From Albula goreensis (taxonomy: Eukaryota; Chordata; Actinopteri; Albuliformes; Albulidae): a stretch of 64,000 nucleotides of DNA. Under the pieces are notes generated by a model. That model saw nothing but the letters and a program-made list of their open reading frames with translations. It did not search any database and was not told the origin of the DNA. The DNA lies in the NCBI GenBank assembly GCA_022829145.1, contig CM040749.1, positions 17,259,987 to 17,323,986 on the forward strand, given 5' to 3'. Positions 10,899 to 24,800 of the stretch are shown in pieces. The stretch's first letter is position 1; each line of letters begins with the position of its first letter. The position numbers and the translations under genes were made by a program.

Positions 10899-13800
10899 TT
10901 TTTATTTTTTATTTTTTTGATTTTCAAAAGACAGCAGCACTGTTGTGTCTGACTTTAATGTGAATGGGATTTTGAGATTTCGTCTTCGAGTGGCTGTTGG
11001 CGCTCTAGTAATTAAGTATCTTGATAGCTTGCTAATTTAACAAAATCCTTTCCCACCACCTTTTCTTGTAATACAATTTCCAGTGCCTACACAGCTGTTC
11101 CTTTTAGGCTCCTGTGGTCATACTTGTTTTTGTTGCACAGGAGCATGATACTGAAATTGCGACTATCTTAGTGATTACATCGGCAGACGTAGCGTCTTTT
11201 GCTTATTTTGTAAATTTTGTATTTAGAATTTTTATTATATTATACTATTATATATTATATATATTTATTGTGTAAGACTTTGCAAAAAAGGATGCAGTAT
11301 CAACTGAAGAGTGTCCGCTTTCTTCGACACATACATCAGTAATTTTTTGAACATGTAGTCAAGGTGGTTCTCTTGAAAGTATATTTACGTGCATATTCAC
11401 TGTGAGCTATTGAACTGCGACTTAATTTTTTTTTTTCTTGAGGTATAGCTTATTGCTGTATGTCTTTTAAAAAGATGCTCATGCGTCTGTTGAAGAACAG
11501 TATGCAGTATGTGTCAGGCAGTTATGAGGTTTCCCTGTTGCCCCTTGTCATGCCTAATGAGGTGATACATTATTAGGTACAGTAATGGGTGAATATGCCT
11601 TCACGTTTGGTGGCCATGCTTCAGTGACACATATTTACACATGGCATATTACCTGCCAAATGTATGTGCATGTCCTTATTAAGTGGTTATGAAGGAGAGC
11701 AACCTTATGCAACGTGTTGAAAGTACTTCTGTGATTGTGCCTGATCAAGCACTGCTGCTCCAGTGGATTGTTGCTGTCAAAGAATAGAATACAGCTTGAC
11801 TTTCTTCAGCTTCCCACATGAGTTCTGTAGCTAAATACTGAACCTTTTGAACCTTTCTGAGGTGACTCATCATGCGCTGCATATTACTGTGTGAAGAGCA
11901 TCATCCCATTTTTAGGAAGAATGCATACCTGTGAGCATGCATAAATGTGTCTGGTAGGTCTAGTCAAGACTTCTAAAGCTCATGTCAAGGCAGGTGAGTT
12001 TCATTTATATCTGTTGATCTATGTCCTTCCAAAGTCCCTACAGTTTATGACTGGAGATAGGAGCCACATGCTGGTAATTTAGTCTGTGCCCTTGCTGCAG
12101 TTTTTGCCCCTTATCAGCTGTTTATGGATGTACTACAGTGTGCTTTGGTACATTATTGCATTGATGTGTCCATGGTTTGAATTGATTATGAAATTTTGCA
12201 TTGGGCAGTTGTTGTAGAAGTGGTTATTCTTTCAGCTCCCCTTGTGGTTTTGCTTGGGCATAGGGCAAGAGTCCGTGTTGTCTTGGTGATTAAACTGCCT
12301 GGTTGGTGTCATGTCTTTGCCCTAACTTGACAAGCAGCCACGTGTTGGGGTTTTGAATATTAATTACAAATCCTCCTGTCACACCTGCACTTGGGTCAAA
12401 TATGCATGTTCACCTGTTGAGGGGTGGTTTTGCCACAGATGGCCAGATAGGCCATCAGGCAGATGGGGGAATTTGAGCAGAACCTTATCTAGAGTGTCAG
12501 GGTTTTTATGTGGCTCATCCATAGCACACCATGAGTTCACGTGCAGTGAGGCCCCCCACCTGCTCAACCCTGTCTCGTCCCTCTGCTCCACAACTCTTAC
12601 CACCCCCACCCCCTGCCGTAGCTCGGTGCTCACATAGCCTCCTCAGAGCCAGGGCTAATGCCTGTCAGCTTCATGTTGCGCTCGGCTGGGGCAGGCCTCT
12701 TGCTCTCAGGCCCTTAATCCCTTTGCCTGGGTAGATGTCATCTGGCCGCTTATGTAAGAGGGATGCACGGGAGGAGAATCAGCACATGCTGTGTGCCAGA
12801 CCGACTCCTTCTCATCCCCACCCTGCACCCACCCCAACCTCCCCCCTCCGTTTTTGATTCTGAACTTGGCATGCTTTGTCTAAGTGGCCGCTGACAGTGT
12901 TTTGTTGTGACTAAGTGATACATAGACTTAAGTGCCGTTTAGATTTCATGCCTGAGAGTTTTGCTCACAGTGTGGAAACCTTGCTGAGAACAGTTTCAGC
13001 TGAAATTACCAGCATGTTTTTCTGTCAGTTGCTGTGCATCACTGTCTTTCTTTGTGTACCTATGACTTTCTGCCTGTTATGTTTTGTATGGATTTGAATG
13101 GATGCTTTGAATTGCAATTCCAGCCTACAGGATGGGTGTCTGTCCTCATAACTTTCATTTATGTGGTTGTGCCAGTGTAAATGGGCCTGCACTGTCTACA
13201 CTGTGCATGTCTGTAGGATTATGCAAATAAACAGCGATGACCATATGATGGACGATTGGCATCCTGTCATTTGAAATGACAGTTTCTACTTGCGTACATT
13301 CAGATATTCCAGAAGAACCATGTGTTCTACAATCTGTAATAAATCACCAAAGAGCATAATACACACAGTGTATTTGGAAGCACCCTGCTGAAATTGGAAT
13401 ATGCACCGGGCCTACTAATGTTTTAGGACTTCAGATTAATCACAAGAGCTCAGCCACTGGTTTGAAGTCAGTGGAAAGGACTTGCTAATTAGACCCGAGT
13501 TTCTAACCAGGTCATTCTGGTGTTCATTTGCATACACTATAATGCTGCAAAATTATATTTGTATATATGTCCACTTCAGGCTGTGTGTCACACCTATAAG
13601 AGAATAGACTATGTTTGTTGCTGTGACTAGACTATAGCTGATGGCTAGATTTTACTTAAGGCATCGGAGTGAATGTGTTTGCGCTTGTGTGGAATGTTCA
13701 GCGATATTTGAGTGCTACCATCTTCAATGTGCTGTGGGAGTTGCTCGCAAGTCCTGCTTGTTGCTCTTCCTGCCTTCCGTAGCACCAGTTTGACACGCAC

Positions 13801-14710
13801 CCTGCTTCCTGTACTTAGCAGGCTGCATGGCTGGCTCCTCCCCCATGACCTGCTCTTCTCTGTAGAGCCTCGCACTGTCTGGGAACCTCAATCTTCAGGC
13901 TAAAGACAATGGGCATGACTAATTTCCCATGGACTGTTTTTTGCCGACACCTATGTAACTGCCCAGCACAACCAAAATTCACTGTTACAAGTATGCGTAC
14001 ACCAATAAGATTATTTGACCAGAGTGATGCAGGTGCTTTAGCAGAGATTGAGTGTCTTGGGGTAAGGCTGTCTGCCTGGTTTTGCAGTCCACAGCAGTTA
14101 GAACTTTAGTAGCTTGTGGGGCATGCGACTCTGGCTTCATGCTATGTGGATTCCAACTGATTATGAATGGAGCTGCAGCTCCACATTGTGAAAGGTGTTT
14201 GTACACATGGGGATTCTGGATGAGTATTATTAGATTAGTAACCCTAGACTATCACACACACTCAGGGTCTGTGGTGATGGTGGTCTGGCCAGCCACCACT
14301 GAGGTTTGTTTAGCTGTAAATTGGCAAGGGCTGGTTATAGCACGCTGTGTTGCTTATGACGTTAACTGTCACTAAACATTCCCTAGAAGAGAGGATGCAT
14401 TGCATCTCCATCATCTTTTGCCCTTCTGGGAATCCTGACATGCTTATCAAAGTGGGGGGAACATAACCAATAGCAAGAACATCAGGGTCTGCTGCTTCCG
14501 GTACTTCCAAGAACTGCACTAATGTGATTGCTAGGGGGAGAATTCAGCATTGTCAGCATTGACTTATGGTCTTTTATGCATGTGTTTTTGCATGCATGTG
14601 GGTGCATTTGAGTGAGTGCTTATATCTGAGTCCATACCTGTATTTTTGCACACACATTGATGGTTTTCCAGGCAGACAGCTGATCTCCTTCCCTGTCTAT
14701 TCCCTAGCAG

Positions 14711-14871
14711 GGCTATGTCCTCGGCAGCCACTACACCTCCATCAGTGGACAAAGTGGACGGATTTTCCCGGAAGTCTGTCAGGAAGGCCAAACAGAAGAG
14801 GTCACAGAGTTCCTCACAGTTCCGGTCTCAGGGCAAACCTATTGAGCTCACCCCTTTGCCACTGCTGAAAG
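14711..14871 (+). CDS. ppp2r5e: ppp2r5e coding exon 1 (start codon 14715)
   Basis: The acceptor ctagcag ends at 14710, four bases before the ATG. The exon encodes residues 1-52 and the first base of codon 53 (Asp), and the donor aaag|gtaagg follows. It carries the epsilon-specific N-terminus and a basic, serine-rich stretch ([17 protein letters not shown]), followed by LTPLPLLK. Confidence 0.95.
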
Positions 14872-15820
14872 GTAAGGCTTATCAACTCCCTATACCCACT
14901 CACCGGTTCATGATCAGTACTCAAGTTTGCTGTTTTGTTGCTCATTGTTCTCTCTTCCATGCTTAGTCACGTGGTCACTCAAGTTTCATACTGTGACAAA
15001 AATTATCCTTAGCTATAGGGGTGTTCTAAAAAGTGTTTCTACCTTCATGTTAATTTCATTAATTCATTTCTCATTGGGGATGGGACGAGATAGTTATCTC
15101 ACCATTCGGTTCAATATATGATATGAGGTTCACGATTCGATGTCACCACAATTTGATAGCCATAACAGTTCAGACTATGACAAAGTATGAATATTCAGAC
15201 TTGATATTTAATTTTCAGCCATGCAAAATACAAAATAAAGTCTTGTCTAAATAAAGTTCTCTACTAGACAACACATAAAGAGAAGTAACAACAGAAATTC
15301 TTCTAAAGACGCCTGATTACTGCGTGCAGCCATTTACAAGTTGTAGTATTTTAGGGGTGCATTCCAATACTTTTTCTCGTCTCCTCCACTGGAAGGATGT
15401 GGAGGAAAGGAGGGGAGGAAACAAGTGGAGAGATGAAACAAAAATTGGAACAGCTAATCCGATTAGCCCTTCATAAATGTTGATCACAGCTGTTGATGAA
15501 GTCGTGTAACTTCGATTGATTGTGGGGATACCTAAGCCAGTCGTGCTTCTCATCCGCCGCCAGCCCTTTTTATGCATTACACTGTGAATATCAGTTACTA
15601 GCATTCTGCTCATGATTTTACAAACATATATGTACAATGAAATAAATAAACCTGCTGCTACAGTAATTTGCTCAATTTTACATATAAAAATATAACCCCA
15701 AAATAACCATTCGCAACTCAAAAATGTGAATATATCGCGTCAATGTTTTTATGTTTAAAAAAGCAAACAGTAATGTTTCCTTGTTAATGTAAATGATCTG
15801 ATTGTCATATACTGTTCTGG

Positions 15821-15892
<72 letters not shown>

Positions 15893-18800
15893 TATATGTC
15901 TTTTAATCTGGTCGTGAGCACAGTGATGTCACTCAGTAATGTGAAAAGACTTCCGTGGTAGGATACACCGATGTATCCTTTGTTTGGAGGAGAGACAGAC
16001 AGATTTTGGTGGTTGTAAGATCATCCCAGATCATCTCATTTGTGGTTAAATACCAAGGTACAACAAACAGTAGCAAATATCGCAGTATCATTTTCTGACT
16101 TACGAAATGGATCATAATATTTCTGGATCATGATACACTGAATTTCGATTTATTGTCCCATCCCTAGTTCATGTTCATGTTTCTTTACACTGAGAACACA
16201 GACTGAGTGGCAAAGCTTGCGGCTGGTTTCTGCACAGGTAGTAGCTGAGGTTGAATGAATTGGTCTGGTGTAAGGACATGGTCGATTGAGATCAGGGTGA
16301 CTAATGAGAATGGTCTGCCTCCATTGTTGTTCTCCATCTGCTAAGGCCACTAGCTAAAAATCCCTCTGTTCTCTGGTCTGAAATTGCAAAAATACATTTG
16401 TAATGATTTGGTGACTATGATTTCACACCTAGATTTTTATATCACCATGCTGCTGTATGATTACACTTGATTGTATCAAAACATGTGTTTTTCTTCTCTC
16501 TAATTTGAGAATTCAGTTTAAAAACAAACATATTTCTTCAAACACTTTTTATTACCCAGTCAAAAAACATAACTTATTGATGGCCTCTGAAGAATTTCAC
16601 ACTGCTGTAACTGGTGTGTTTTCTAAGTTATTCAGGTATAGGTTTCTGAACTACATGTTTACTGTGTAAGTTACGGGAGTTATTGAGAAGAGGTGTGGCA
16701 TTTGCTTACACGCTCAAAACCATTTTTCACTTTTGCTTGTGCTATTGGTATACAGGCACCTAATGATGAGTAGATTGAGTAAGGGAAAAGAAGTTTATGA
16801 CTGTGCATCTGTTAAGGGATGCTCTGCACCTTTGTCACAGTAAGGTGTGCTGCTGCTGTTGCATGTTACTTTCAGCATCCTGCTGACGGCATTTACAGTT
16901 ATCGCAGTTAGTTACTGTCGGCTCAACGCTCACAACCAATACTGCTGAACTCAATGTCTGTAGTGATGCATCTCATACCATCTCTTGCCTGTATATGTGA
17001 ACATTTTATTGTTTTATATAATGCTTAGCAGATGTTTTTTTTCTGTGTGGCTTGCATAGTATTTGTCTATTCATTCTTAACAACTGAACAGTGAGTTTAT
17101 GCCTTGATTTATGTTCAGAAATGGAATTATTATCAATACAAATATTACAGAATTATTGTGTGTAACTGTAAGTCTGGTGTCTTGTCATCTCAGTAATTTA
17201 GTATCTTTATTAACATTGGTGATTTAAGTATGGCTTGAGAAGTTTTGTTAAACTGTAATGGGCATTGAGCAGCACACAGACTAAACCAACTAACAGGAAC
17301 ATCTACTGAGGTTCAAATGAGCGTCTTTGGGAGAATTCTACATCTGCGAGATTGTCTGCGTAGGAATAACTTTTCTGTGAAGCATGATAATGACAGCAGT
17401 GTGAATCGTTCACAAGATCAACCCACAGCCACAGAGGAATGCTGTGCCAAAGAGCCTGCCAACTGATTCAACTCAAAAGACTGTAAAAGTGTGTGTCAAC
17501 ATTGCTGATGGTATGCAACCAATGAAATCAGTCTCATCTTACTGTCTCAGGCCTGGCTGAATAACAGCCATTGTTGAACAACTATTTATGTCATTGGATT
17601 ATGTTGTTAGTGTGTTTGAGTTTTTATGAACTAATGTTTTAGTTTAGACCTACAACATGCATTACAGCTGTCAGTTGGACATTGCCCAGGATGTTGACCT
17701 TCTGGTTTAGAGATCGTAGTTTCCCTGGGACAGACAAGACATGTTCCAGTGGACAGCAGCATGTGTGTGCATGTTTGTGTGTACAGGCAAGCCAGTAAAG
17801 TGCCCTGCACTACAATCAAGGAAAATCTTACACCAGGGTGAGATTAGGGCACTCATGGCTGCTTCCTGACACTTAACTCACAGGGGTGTGTGCGCCAGTC
17901 ACTCAGGCCTCAGCAAGACTCATGGTGAGTCATAGATTGGGACCTTCTCCTCCAGGTGTCACTGAGGCAGTGGTAGTATAGGAGTACAAAGGGAATGTAG
18001 ACAGACCAGAGTCAGGGCTGAACCTCCTCACCACTTATGCAATGTGCTTGGATTCTTTGCTTCTCATTAGGATTTACACATGACCAGTGGTTGGTCATCT
18101 TGATGTTGAATAACGCTCTTGAAGCCTAGTTGTCTTTGTACTGAAGTGATGAAGGTGAATAATCACAATATAAACAAGTCATTCCATGCATTTGTTGTTT
18201 TAGCTCTGTTTGGTACCTTTATTTTGGTACAGTATTTTCACCTAATGACGTCTATTGCCAGTAATTGGTGCAAAGTCTTAAAACCATGAAAGCACGTATT
18301 ATGAAAATTATATGCTTTGATTTAGCACAGATTGAACTTGGTAGGTGGTATGTTTTTGTGGCTTCCTTGCTGCTATTTATGACATGACTAGAACATGGAG
18401 CTGTACTGACTGACCTTGAGTCTCTCAGTGGGCATGAATGAAGGCCTGCCATTGTGGCAGCCTTTGTGAAAGGTGCTGTGCATAGAAAGCATCAGTTTCC
18501 ATACTGTGACTAAGTTCTTAAAGCTCTATTCATATTGAGCACCAGTCTTATGCAAGCACAGACTGGGTATCCTGAGCCATCTTGGAAACAGACATTCCCC
18601 CTCTGTAGGTGGCTCCACATCACAGAGGTTGTAGTGGGCAGATGTTTCCAGTTTAAACCCCACATTTCCTCCTCCTCCCTAAACACTGTGCCCTCACTGC
18701 AGAGCTTTGAATGGCAGACCCTTTTATTGTGGGGTATTTGAATTTGGTTCTTTTTGAACTCTGGGACAGTTTGAGGGTGAAGTAAACGAGTAGAATGTCC

Positions 18801-21800
18801 ATTCTGTAGACTTTTGTTACACTGCTTTCAGTTAGTTGTCCGAAGGCTGAGTCTTCTGGCTGGAGGGGGATGGGGGAGGCAGGAGGCGCAGAGGCAGGAA
18901 ACTGCTCCTCTTCCGTGGTCTGCTGCCTGTGTCCTGTGCCTGCTCTGTGCCACAGAAGCCCTTCGTTTCACACAGCGTATACACAGGCCCTCCGAGTTTG
19001 CTTGTCTCACAGTGGTTGCATGCTCTGTTTATGTTCTTGTTGAAAACCACCATAGAATGAAACAGCATAGCTAATTGTGCATAGTTATATAGCCCATGTC
19101 CTAGCAATATAAGGCTCCTCTTTAGCAGCCACTGGCATTAATAAATCTGCCACAATAGCTGTGAGGGTGAGGGTAACTTTCCTGCTCTCAGATTCTGTTA
19201 AATCCACTGTTGGCCAAAGATAGTGGTAAAGGTGTTTTTTTTTTTTCTTTTTTCTTTTTTTTTTTTTTTTTTTTATTGAGGGTTTGTCGTAGCTCTTATA
19301 GGCATAGTCAAACGTACAGTGTTTTATAAAGTCTTTATTTTTTAGAGGGAATTAGGGTTCACTCGCATTGTGTGTGTGGTTAGTGCTAGCATCGCCAGGT
19401 AATTGTTGATCAGACAAATGTGTGTATCTTTAAAAATATATTATTTTTGAGAGTACACTGTATAGAAGCTTTAAGAATAAGATGACAGGACATTAACTGA
19501 AAGTTTATTTGAAATAGCATATGTGATCTTGTCAAGTACAAAATTGAGCATATGGAGTATGTTAAACTCCATTATGTCCTTATAATCTCAGCCTTCCAAG
19601 CACACAAAACAATATCTAAATGTAGTCCACAATCTCTTGTTTACTTTACCTTTTGTCAACTCGACTTTGGTTGCCCCTGGCCTTGCTTCTCTACTTTTTA
19701 GGAGATAGAAGTTTTGGGTATGTTGTCGTGTGATTTAACCACAGAGATTATGAATGCAATGGTAACTGTAACAGGTAATTTCACAGTGTTTATCAGAAAG
19801 CCTCACATTAGTCTCTATGCTGGAGTTGCCACACAATGCAGTTCCATGCACCTTTTCTCATCCTCCCATGGGTCTTTAGGGGAATTTCAAACACGTCAAA
19901 TGCTCTGGGTAGCTTTGGAAATGGCATCTTGGGGAATGCCAGGGTGATGTAACATTAAAACATGAACATTCGAATGAAATCTCCCCTTGCTTCTATACCA
20001 ATGCACTCAAAGTGAAAGCATGTGTCTGTGTGTGTGTGTGTTGGTGTGCTGACAGGGTTGTGAGAGCTCTGGCTTGTGGCCTGGTGGAGGGGATTAGTAA
20101 GTCTTTACGATGCAAGACGGAGTGGCAGCAGGAGGAGGAGGAAGCTTGTCCAAAATCAGGCCAGATCAGGACAAGCCACTGCCGCACCTTGGCCTCTGCC
20201 AACAGCAAGTTATGAATCCCACACTTCCTTTTGTCTTGTCTCCCCTCACTGGGGCAGCTCTCCCATTATTCCCCAGCACATCCGCTTAGTACGGCAGTGC
20301 CTGGACTGGGCAGGGCAGGCTTGTCCCAGTGCTAAAATAAGGCCCACCTCTCTGCACTACATGGAAGATAGATCGCTGTCGCCCTGACCTCATGAGCAGA
20401 AATAAAAGTAGAGGGCATAAATAGACAGCAGACAGAAGGGAGAGTCAGAGTCCATTCGCAGGCTTAGGGAGCAGCTCACCGTTTCTCTGCGCACGTCTTT
20501 CCTTTTCTTCCCCTTCACCCAGCTATCTCCCATTCCCCCCTGCCCCTCCCTCCCTGTAGAAGTAACACGACCCCTGAGGTGTCTTTTTACAGCCCCTTTA
20601 CTTTCCACAGCTTCCAAACAAGCAGAAGTAAACGGTGGACTACAAACCTCCACTGAAGATTTTCCCTGTTTTTGCCTTTTTTTCTGGGTGTGATCCACAG
20701 AGTGAGCTGGGAGCCTGATTTGAGTGAGTCCCCCACTATGGCAGGGGCCAGGACTGCCCCACTGCAGATCGCTTTGTCCCAGTGTGCAGGGTGGCTACAT
20801 GTGCTTGAGAGTGTGGCTTAACCTGCTGTGCTGTTGCCGGGAAGGGTGAGGGTGAGTGGAGGGATATGTGTCAGGGGGAGGTTAGCTGTTGGAGCAGAGA
20901 CCTCAGCTAGCCCATTAGCAGGCTGCTTGTCGTGAAACATGCCATGATCATCCAACGCCTTCTACCACAGGCCTGTGTGGTGACACTCTTTGGCAAGGGG
21001 AGGGAAGTGTCTCTGTTTTTGTCATTACAGCCGCCTCCTAGCATGGCGGAGCAGGGTAAATTGGGCACCCCTCCAACCTCCCCACCCCATTCCCGGCCCT
21101 CTGTCTGAGGGAGCCGTTCCTCCTTCGACGGATGTTTTCAGAGCAGAGGTCGCGGGGCACCTTTGGCTGCTGGAATGTGAGGTATTTGGATGCCTCCACC
21201 TTTGTGTGCTTTGAAACACTGAGGTTTTCTGCATATTGGCAGGTGGCTTAGCTCAAGAGGTGGCTTGGCTGGATGATGGAGGAAGAGCTGTGCAGTATTG
21301 ATGAAGGGGGGCGTTAATAGTTCTCATTGGCTGTGCATGTAAGCACAGTCTTTGAGTTTATCATGAAGATGTTTCTGCGAAGTGTGAGGCACACCAGCCC
21401 TGGTGCATTACAGCCAACGTGTTTCCCCTGGAGGCAGCCAGAGAACGAGACATGTCTCTGAGGTGACCCAGCATGCCAAGCGTGTTTTACTTACACAGAA
21501 TGTTTTATGTTTTACTTCCTGATAAGGGTTTGCTGTAAATACAGCTATAAGAATATGTATACCAGTCAAATATGGTGTCTTGTTTATGATACAGAAATGT
21601 GGAATATGACAAAATAGCATATTATCATGTTTTTAATTAGCCCTTAATTTGTTTGACAAGTACATGTGCATTAGGTGAGTTTAAAGTAGCTGTCTGTGAA
21701 TTTTTATATGTTTAAAATAACAGGACATTTCATTTTTGTAAATACAGAATGTATTGCAGAATGCAGTGAAATATCTTGATAGTAGATGTGATCGACACCG

Positions 21801-24800
21801 GTGCTGTTACCCCAGATGACATTTCAACTCTGAGCACAAGCCATATGCTGCTTTCATATGTACACAAGTGAAAAGGCATAGGAACAGGTGAAACTAAACA
21901 CAGAAGTAGTAGAAAAATGCAAATTATCAGCAGTCTGGTTGAGTCAGTGAAGCACATGCAGAGATTCAGGTTAGGTGACCTGCAGGGTTGCTGCCAGATC
22001 ATTCTCCTGTCAGTTGTCTCTAAGTCTTGAATAAATGGAGGCTAAACTCCTGGTTGCTAAAAAGGAAACATACAACCCCTGAGCATGTCCTTGGCAGAAA
22101 TTGTGTTTTGGTGTTACATAGCTTCAAGTAGCACAATATACCTGTATATGGTGTAAATCCTCTCATAATTTAATCAGAATAAAAAAAGAGAAGCAAATTC
22201 TTTCAAGCAGGCCTAAATCTGTTTTTATAATTGGTATTTCCATGTGGCCATGCTTAATATGCAAATATGTATTGTATCAGGGACAATGCATGCAACAGTC
22301 TTTCTTTGAGACAGGCACTTGTGTTGTCTAATTTAAGTGTTAATTAGTCATCCATCATTTAAAACATTGTTGGTCATAAATAATGTGGAACATTTTCTAT
22401 GATCAAATTTTGTTGACATACCTTTTTCCAAGTTGATAATTTCAGCTAAATTATCTTAATCATGAGTCCATTAGCTTTTGCTAGAGGTATACATGTGCCT
22501 TCAATCATAAAGGTTCTTACAGAAAAGTACTTGCTGCATTTTTTGTTACTTGTGATACTTATTGTAATGCCTGAATACTTTGAAATAAATCAAAAATAAA
22601 AGTATTGTATTAAATTAATTTGTAAGATGTTTTATGTGACCCACCAAATGATCATATAAAACATGCATTGCACATTGATAGCTGCAACCTGAATAGGTAT
22701 GTTCTTTTGAAGTTCTTACACAATAATATGATTATACAACGCAATGGAACAAATTCTTTCCCACAGACGTTTGTTGGTGTCATTTATGCTGTTTTGCATA
22801 TGCATACAGTACATATCATGCATATTGACCTTCACACTTGGCATGGTCCTGCTTGGTCACCTGCCGAACACACCTGCTCACTCAGCTCACTTTCTCCAGC
22901 CGTAATCCAAGCTCAGTCACACACCAGGGCTTTTATAGACTGGGGTTTTCCCCTTGCCTCAAGCGGTTGCTCGGGATAGACGGCCATGGAAAACACTAAT
23001 GGAGGAAGTGGTGGGGGGTGGGAGAGGTCATGCGGTGACGTGCCTGGGAGAAAATCGATGTCCCACCCTGGGAGGGAGGTGGTTGTCACACCCCCTGTCC
23101 CTTGGTTTTGGAGATGGAAGCGTTCAGGTGCACTTGTTGACAGTGGGTTTAACTGAAGTCTTTGTCAAAATGGCAGCATCCCTTCTGGCCATCAAACCCG
23201 AAACTTTGAGTGATTCCATCTGGCACTATTCCTCTTTTTAACGATCCAAACTCTGTCAAAATATAGCATGGGACCCTGAGTAATTGCTGCCATGTTTATT
23301 TAAAAACAATGTGCCGTCAGTTTCACACAGGTAATATGTACCTGTCACATACCTGTATTGGTTCCATTCCAGGCTGCTTTAAATTAACTTTGCCTTGACA
23401 AATGCATTTCACAAGCATTGGTCTTCAAATAAACGTTCACAAATCAATCAACATAATATTGAATTTTTTATAATTGCTCCAGAAGTTTGGACATTGTAAA
23501 TAGGACCTCTTTACTCTGATTGGAGAAACTGGTTAGTTTGGCACTGCAGCTTACAGCCAGGGAGTGCCAAACTAACCAATGATGGAATGATTCAGCAGCA
23601 AAGGATCATGTAAATAAAGAATGATGCTAACTCTTGCATTAGAGAGTTGAAACAGACATGTAGAGTGGGACTGGACTCTTTTTAATAGGTTTAAGTAATT
23701 ATGAATTTAACTTCGAAAATTTGGGTGATGAGGAATTAAACCGTTCAGTTGGACTGGGCTGAGGTTTTCCGCCCCACATTAACCTAGTTTATTGGCTGGG
23801 ATTGGGTTCCCCTCTGAGTGCTGACGTGCTGTGCTGCTGCACCATGCATCTCAACATAAGCACACAATGCTTGCTGTAACAGGGATCATACAGTTTGCAT
23901 GTCCACAGGCCTAACTTAGCCTTCTAAGAGAAACATTGGAGCTTCTTGTTGAGGATTCTTGCCCCTACAGAGACCACAGGGCTGAAATTGTGTTCTGAAA
24001 TGCGTTGCACTGTGCTTCAGCCTTTCTCCTCCTACTTCTACCTCCCCCTCCTCCTGTTCTACTCCCCATTCCCTTGCAGTCCTGCCATGTGTGGAACAGC
24101 AGAGGACTAAAAGTATTTTTCCATCGCCTGAAAACACCACAGGGGCCTCTTGCACACAGCCCATCCTGCCAGAGTTTAAAGATCTGTGTGGAAGCAGGGG
24201 TCACAGAATGACCTGAGTCTTAGTGAAGGCCTCACAATCTTTGAGAATGACTAGGGCCTCCGTTTTTACCTCTGTTTTGCAGAATGTGTGGAAAGTGCTT
24301 GTAAACCTGCAAGGTCCCCCAAGCCATTCTTATTTCTACAATCTACCTTTGCATCCTTGCCTGTGTGCTCAGTGGCAATCCAGACTGCAGAAGTGGTGCA
24401 TGATGGGAAGAGTTTTCACTTGTGTGGGTCTAAGCAGAGTTGTAGGCCACAGCAGAGGCCCAAAGGGGATTACTCTCCCCTCTGCGATTATCTCCGCTAT
24501 TAATAGTTTCTTTAAGGCCATTCAAATGCTCTGTAGTGTCTGAGGGACTGAGGGAAGTTGTGGCCGATTGAATAATTACACCCAGCAGGGAATAGAGGTT
24601 GCATGCTTGCATTGGGGTGTGTGTGTACACACTGGTGTATTGTTGTGTTGAAGCTTCAGAGAAGGTGTGCCTATGTACAGCTCTGTTCCACGAAATCTGG
24701 CTCTAATCCCAGCGTTTTAATCACCATTGCTTTAAATAGGGACACCTAAGGAGTGTATTTGATAGAACGATCAGGTACTGTGTCCTCGGGCATTTCTTTG

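Larger units (their letters stand above)
9759..14710 (+). other. ppp2r5e: ppp2r5e intron 1
   Basis: A 4.95 kb intron in the 5' UTR. Its first 800 bp are rich in GCTA/TAGC words and CpG. A TG microsatellite lies at 10859-10898. A C-rich stretch spans about 12530-12860. No other gene is seen. Confidence 0.45.
15076..16165. mobile_element. non-autonomous DNA transposon with imperfect terminal inverted repeats (hAT-like)
   Basis: The left end begins ggggatgggac (15076-15086) and the right end closes with gtcccatccc (16155-16164), which is its inverse. Both ends run on into related 'ttcgat'-type sequence (cacgattcgatg on the left, aatttcgatttattg on the right). Ends of the form TAGGGATGGGAC are common among fish hAT-type elements; the family assignment comes from memory. 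No transposase frame remains, so it is non-autonomous. A smaller imperfect inverted repeat and a TA microsatellite sit inside. No clean 8-bp target duplication could be fixed, so it is probably old. Confidence 0.6.

Noticed and set aside
15317-15721. 134-codon minus-strand frame as transposase
   Set aside because: It lies within the hAT-like element but has no transposase motifs and crosses the inner inverted repeat. The element appears non-coding.
23530-23578. microRNA gene
   Set aside because: The hairpin is only about 49 nt, too short for a usual precursor, and neither arm matches a microRNA I know beyond one short shared word.
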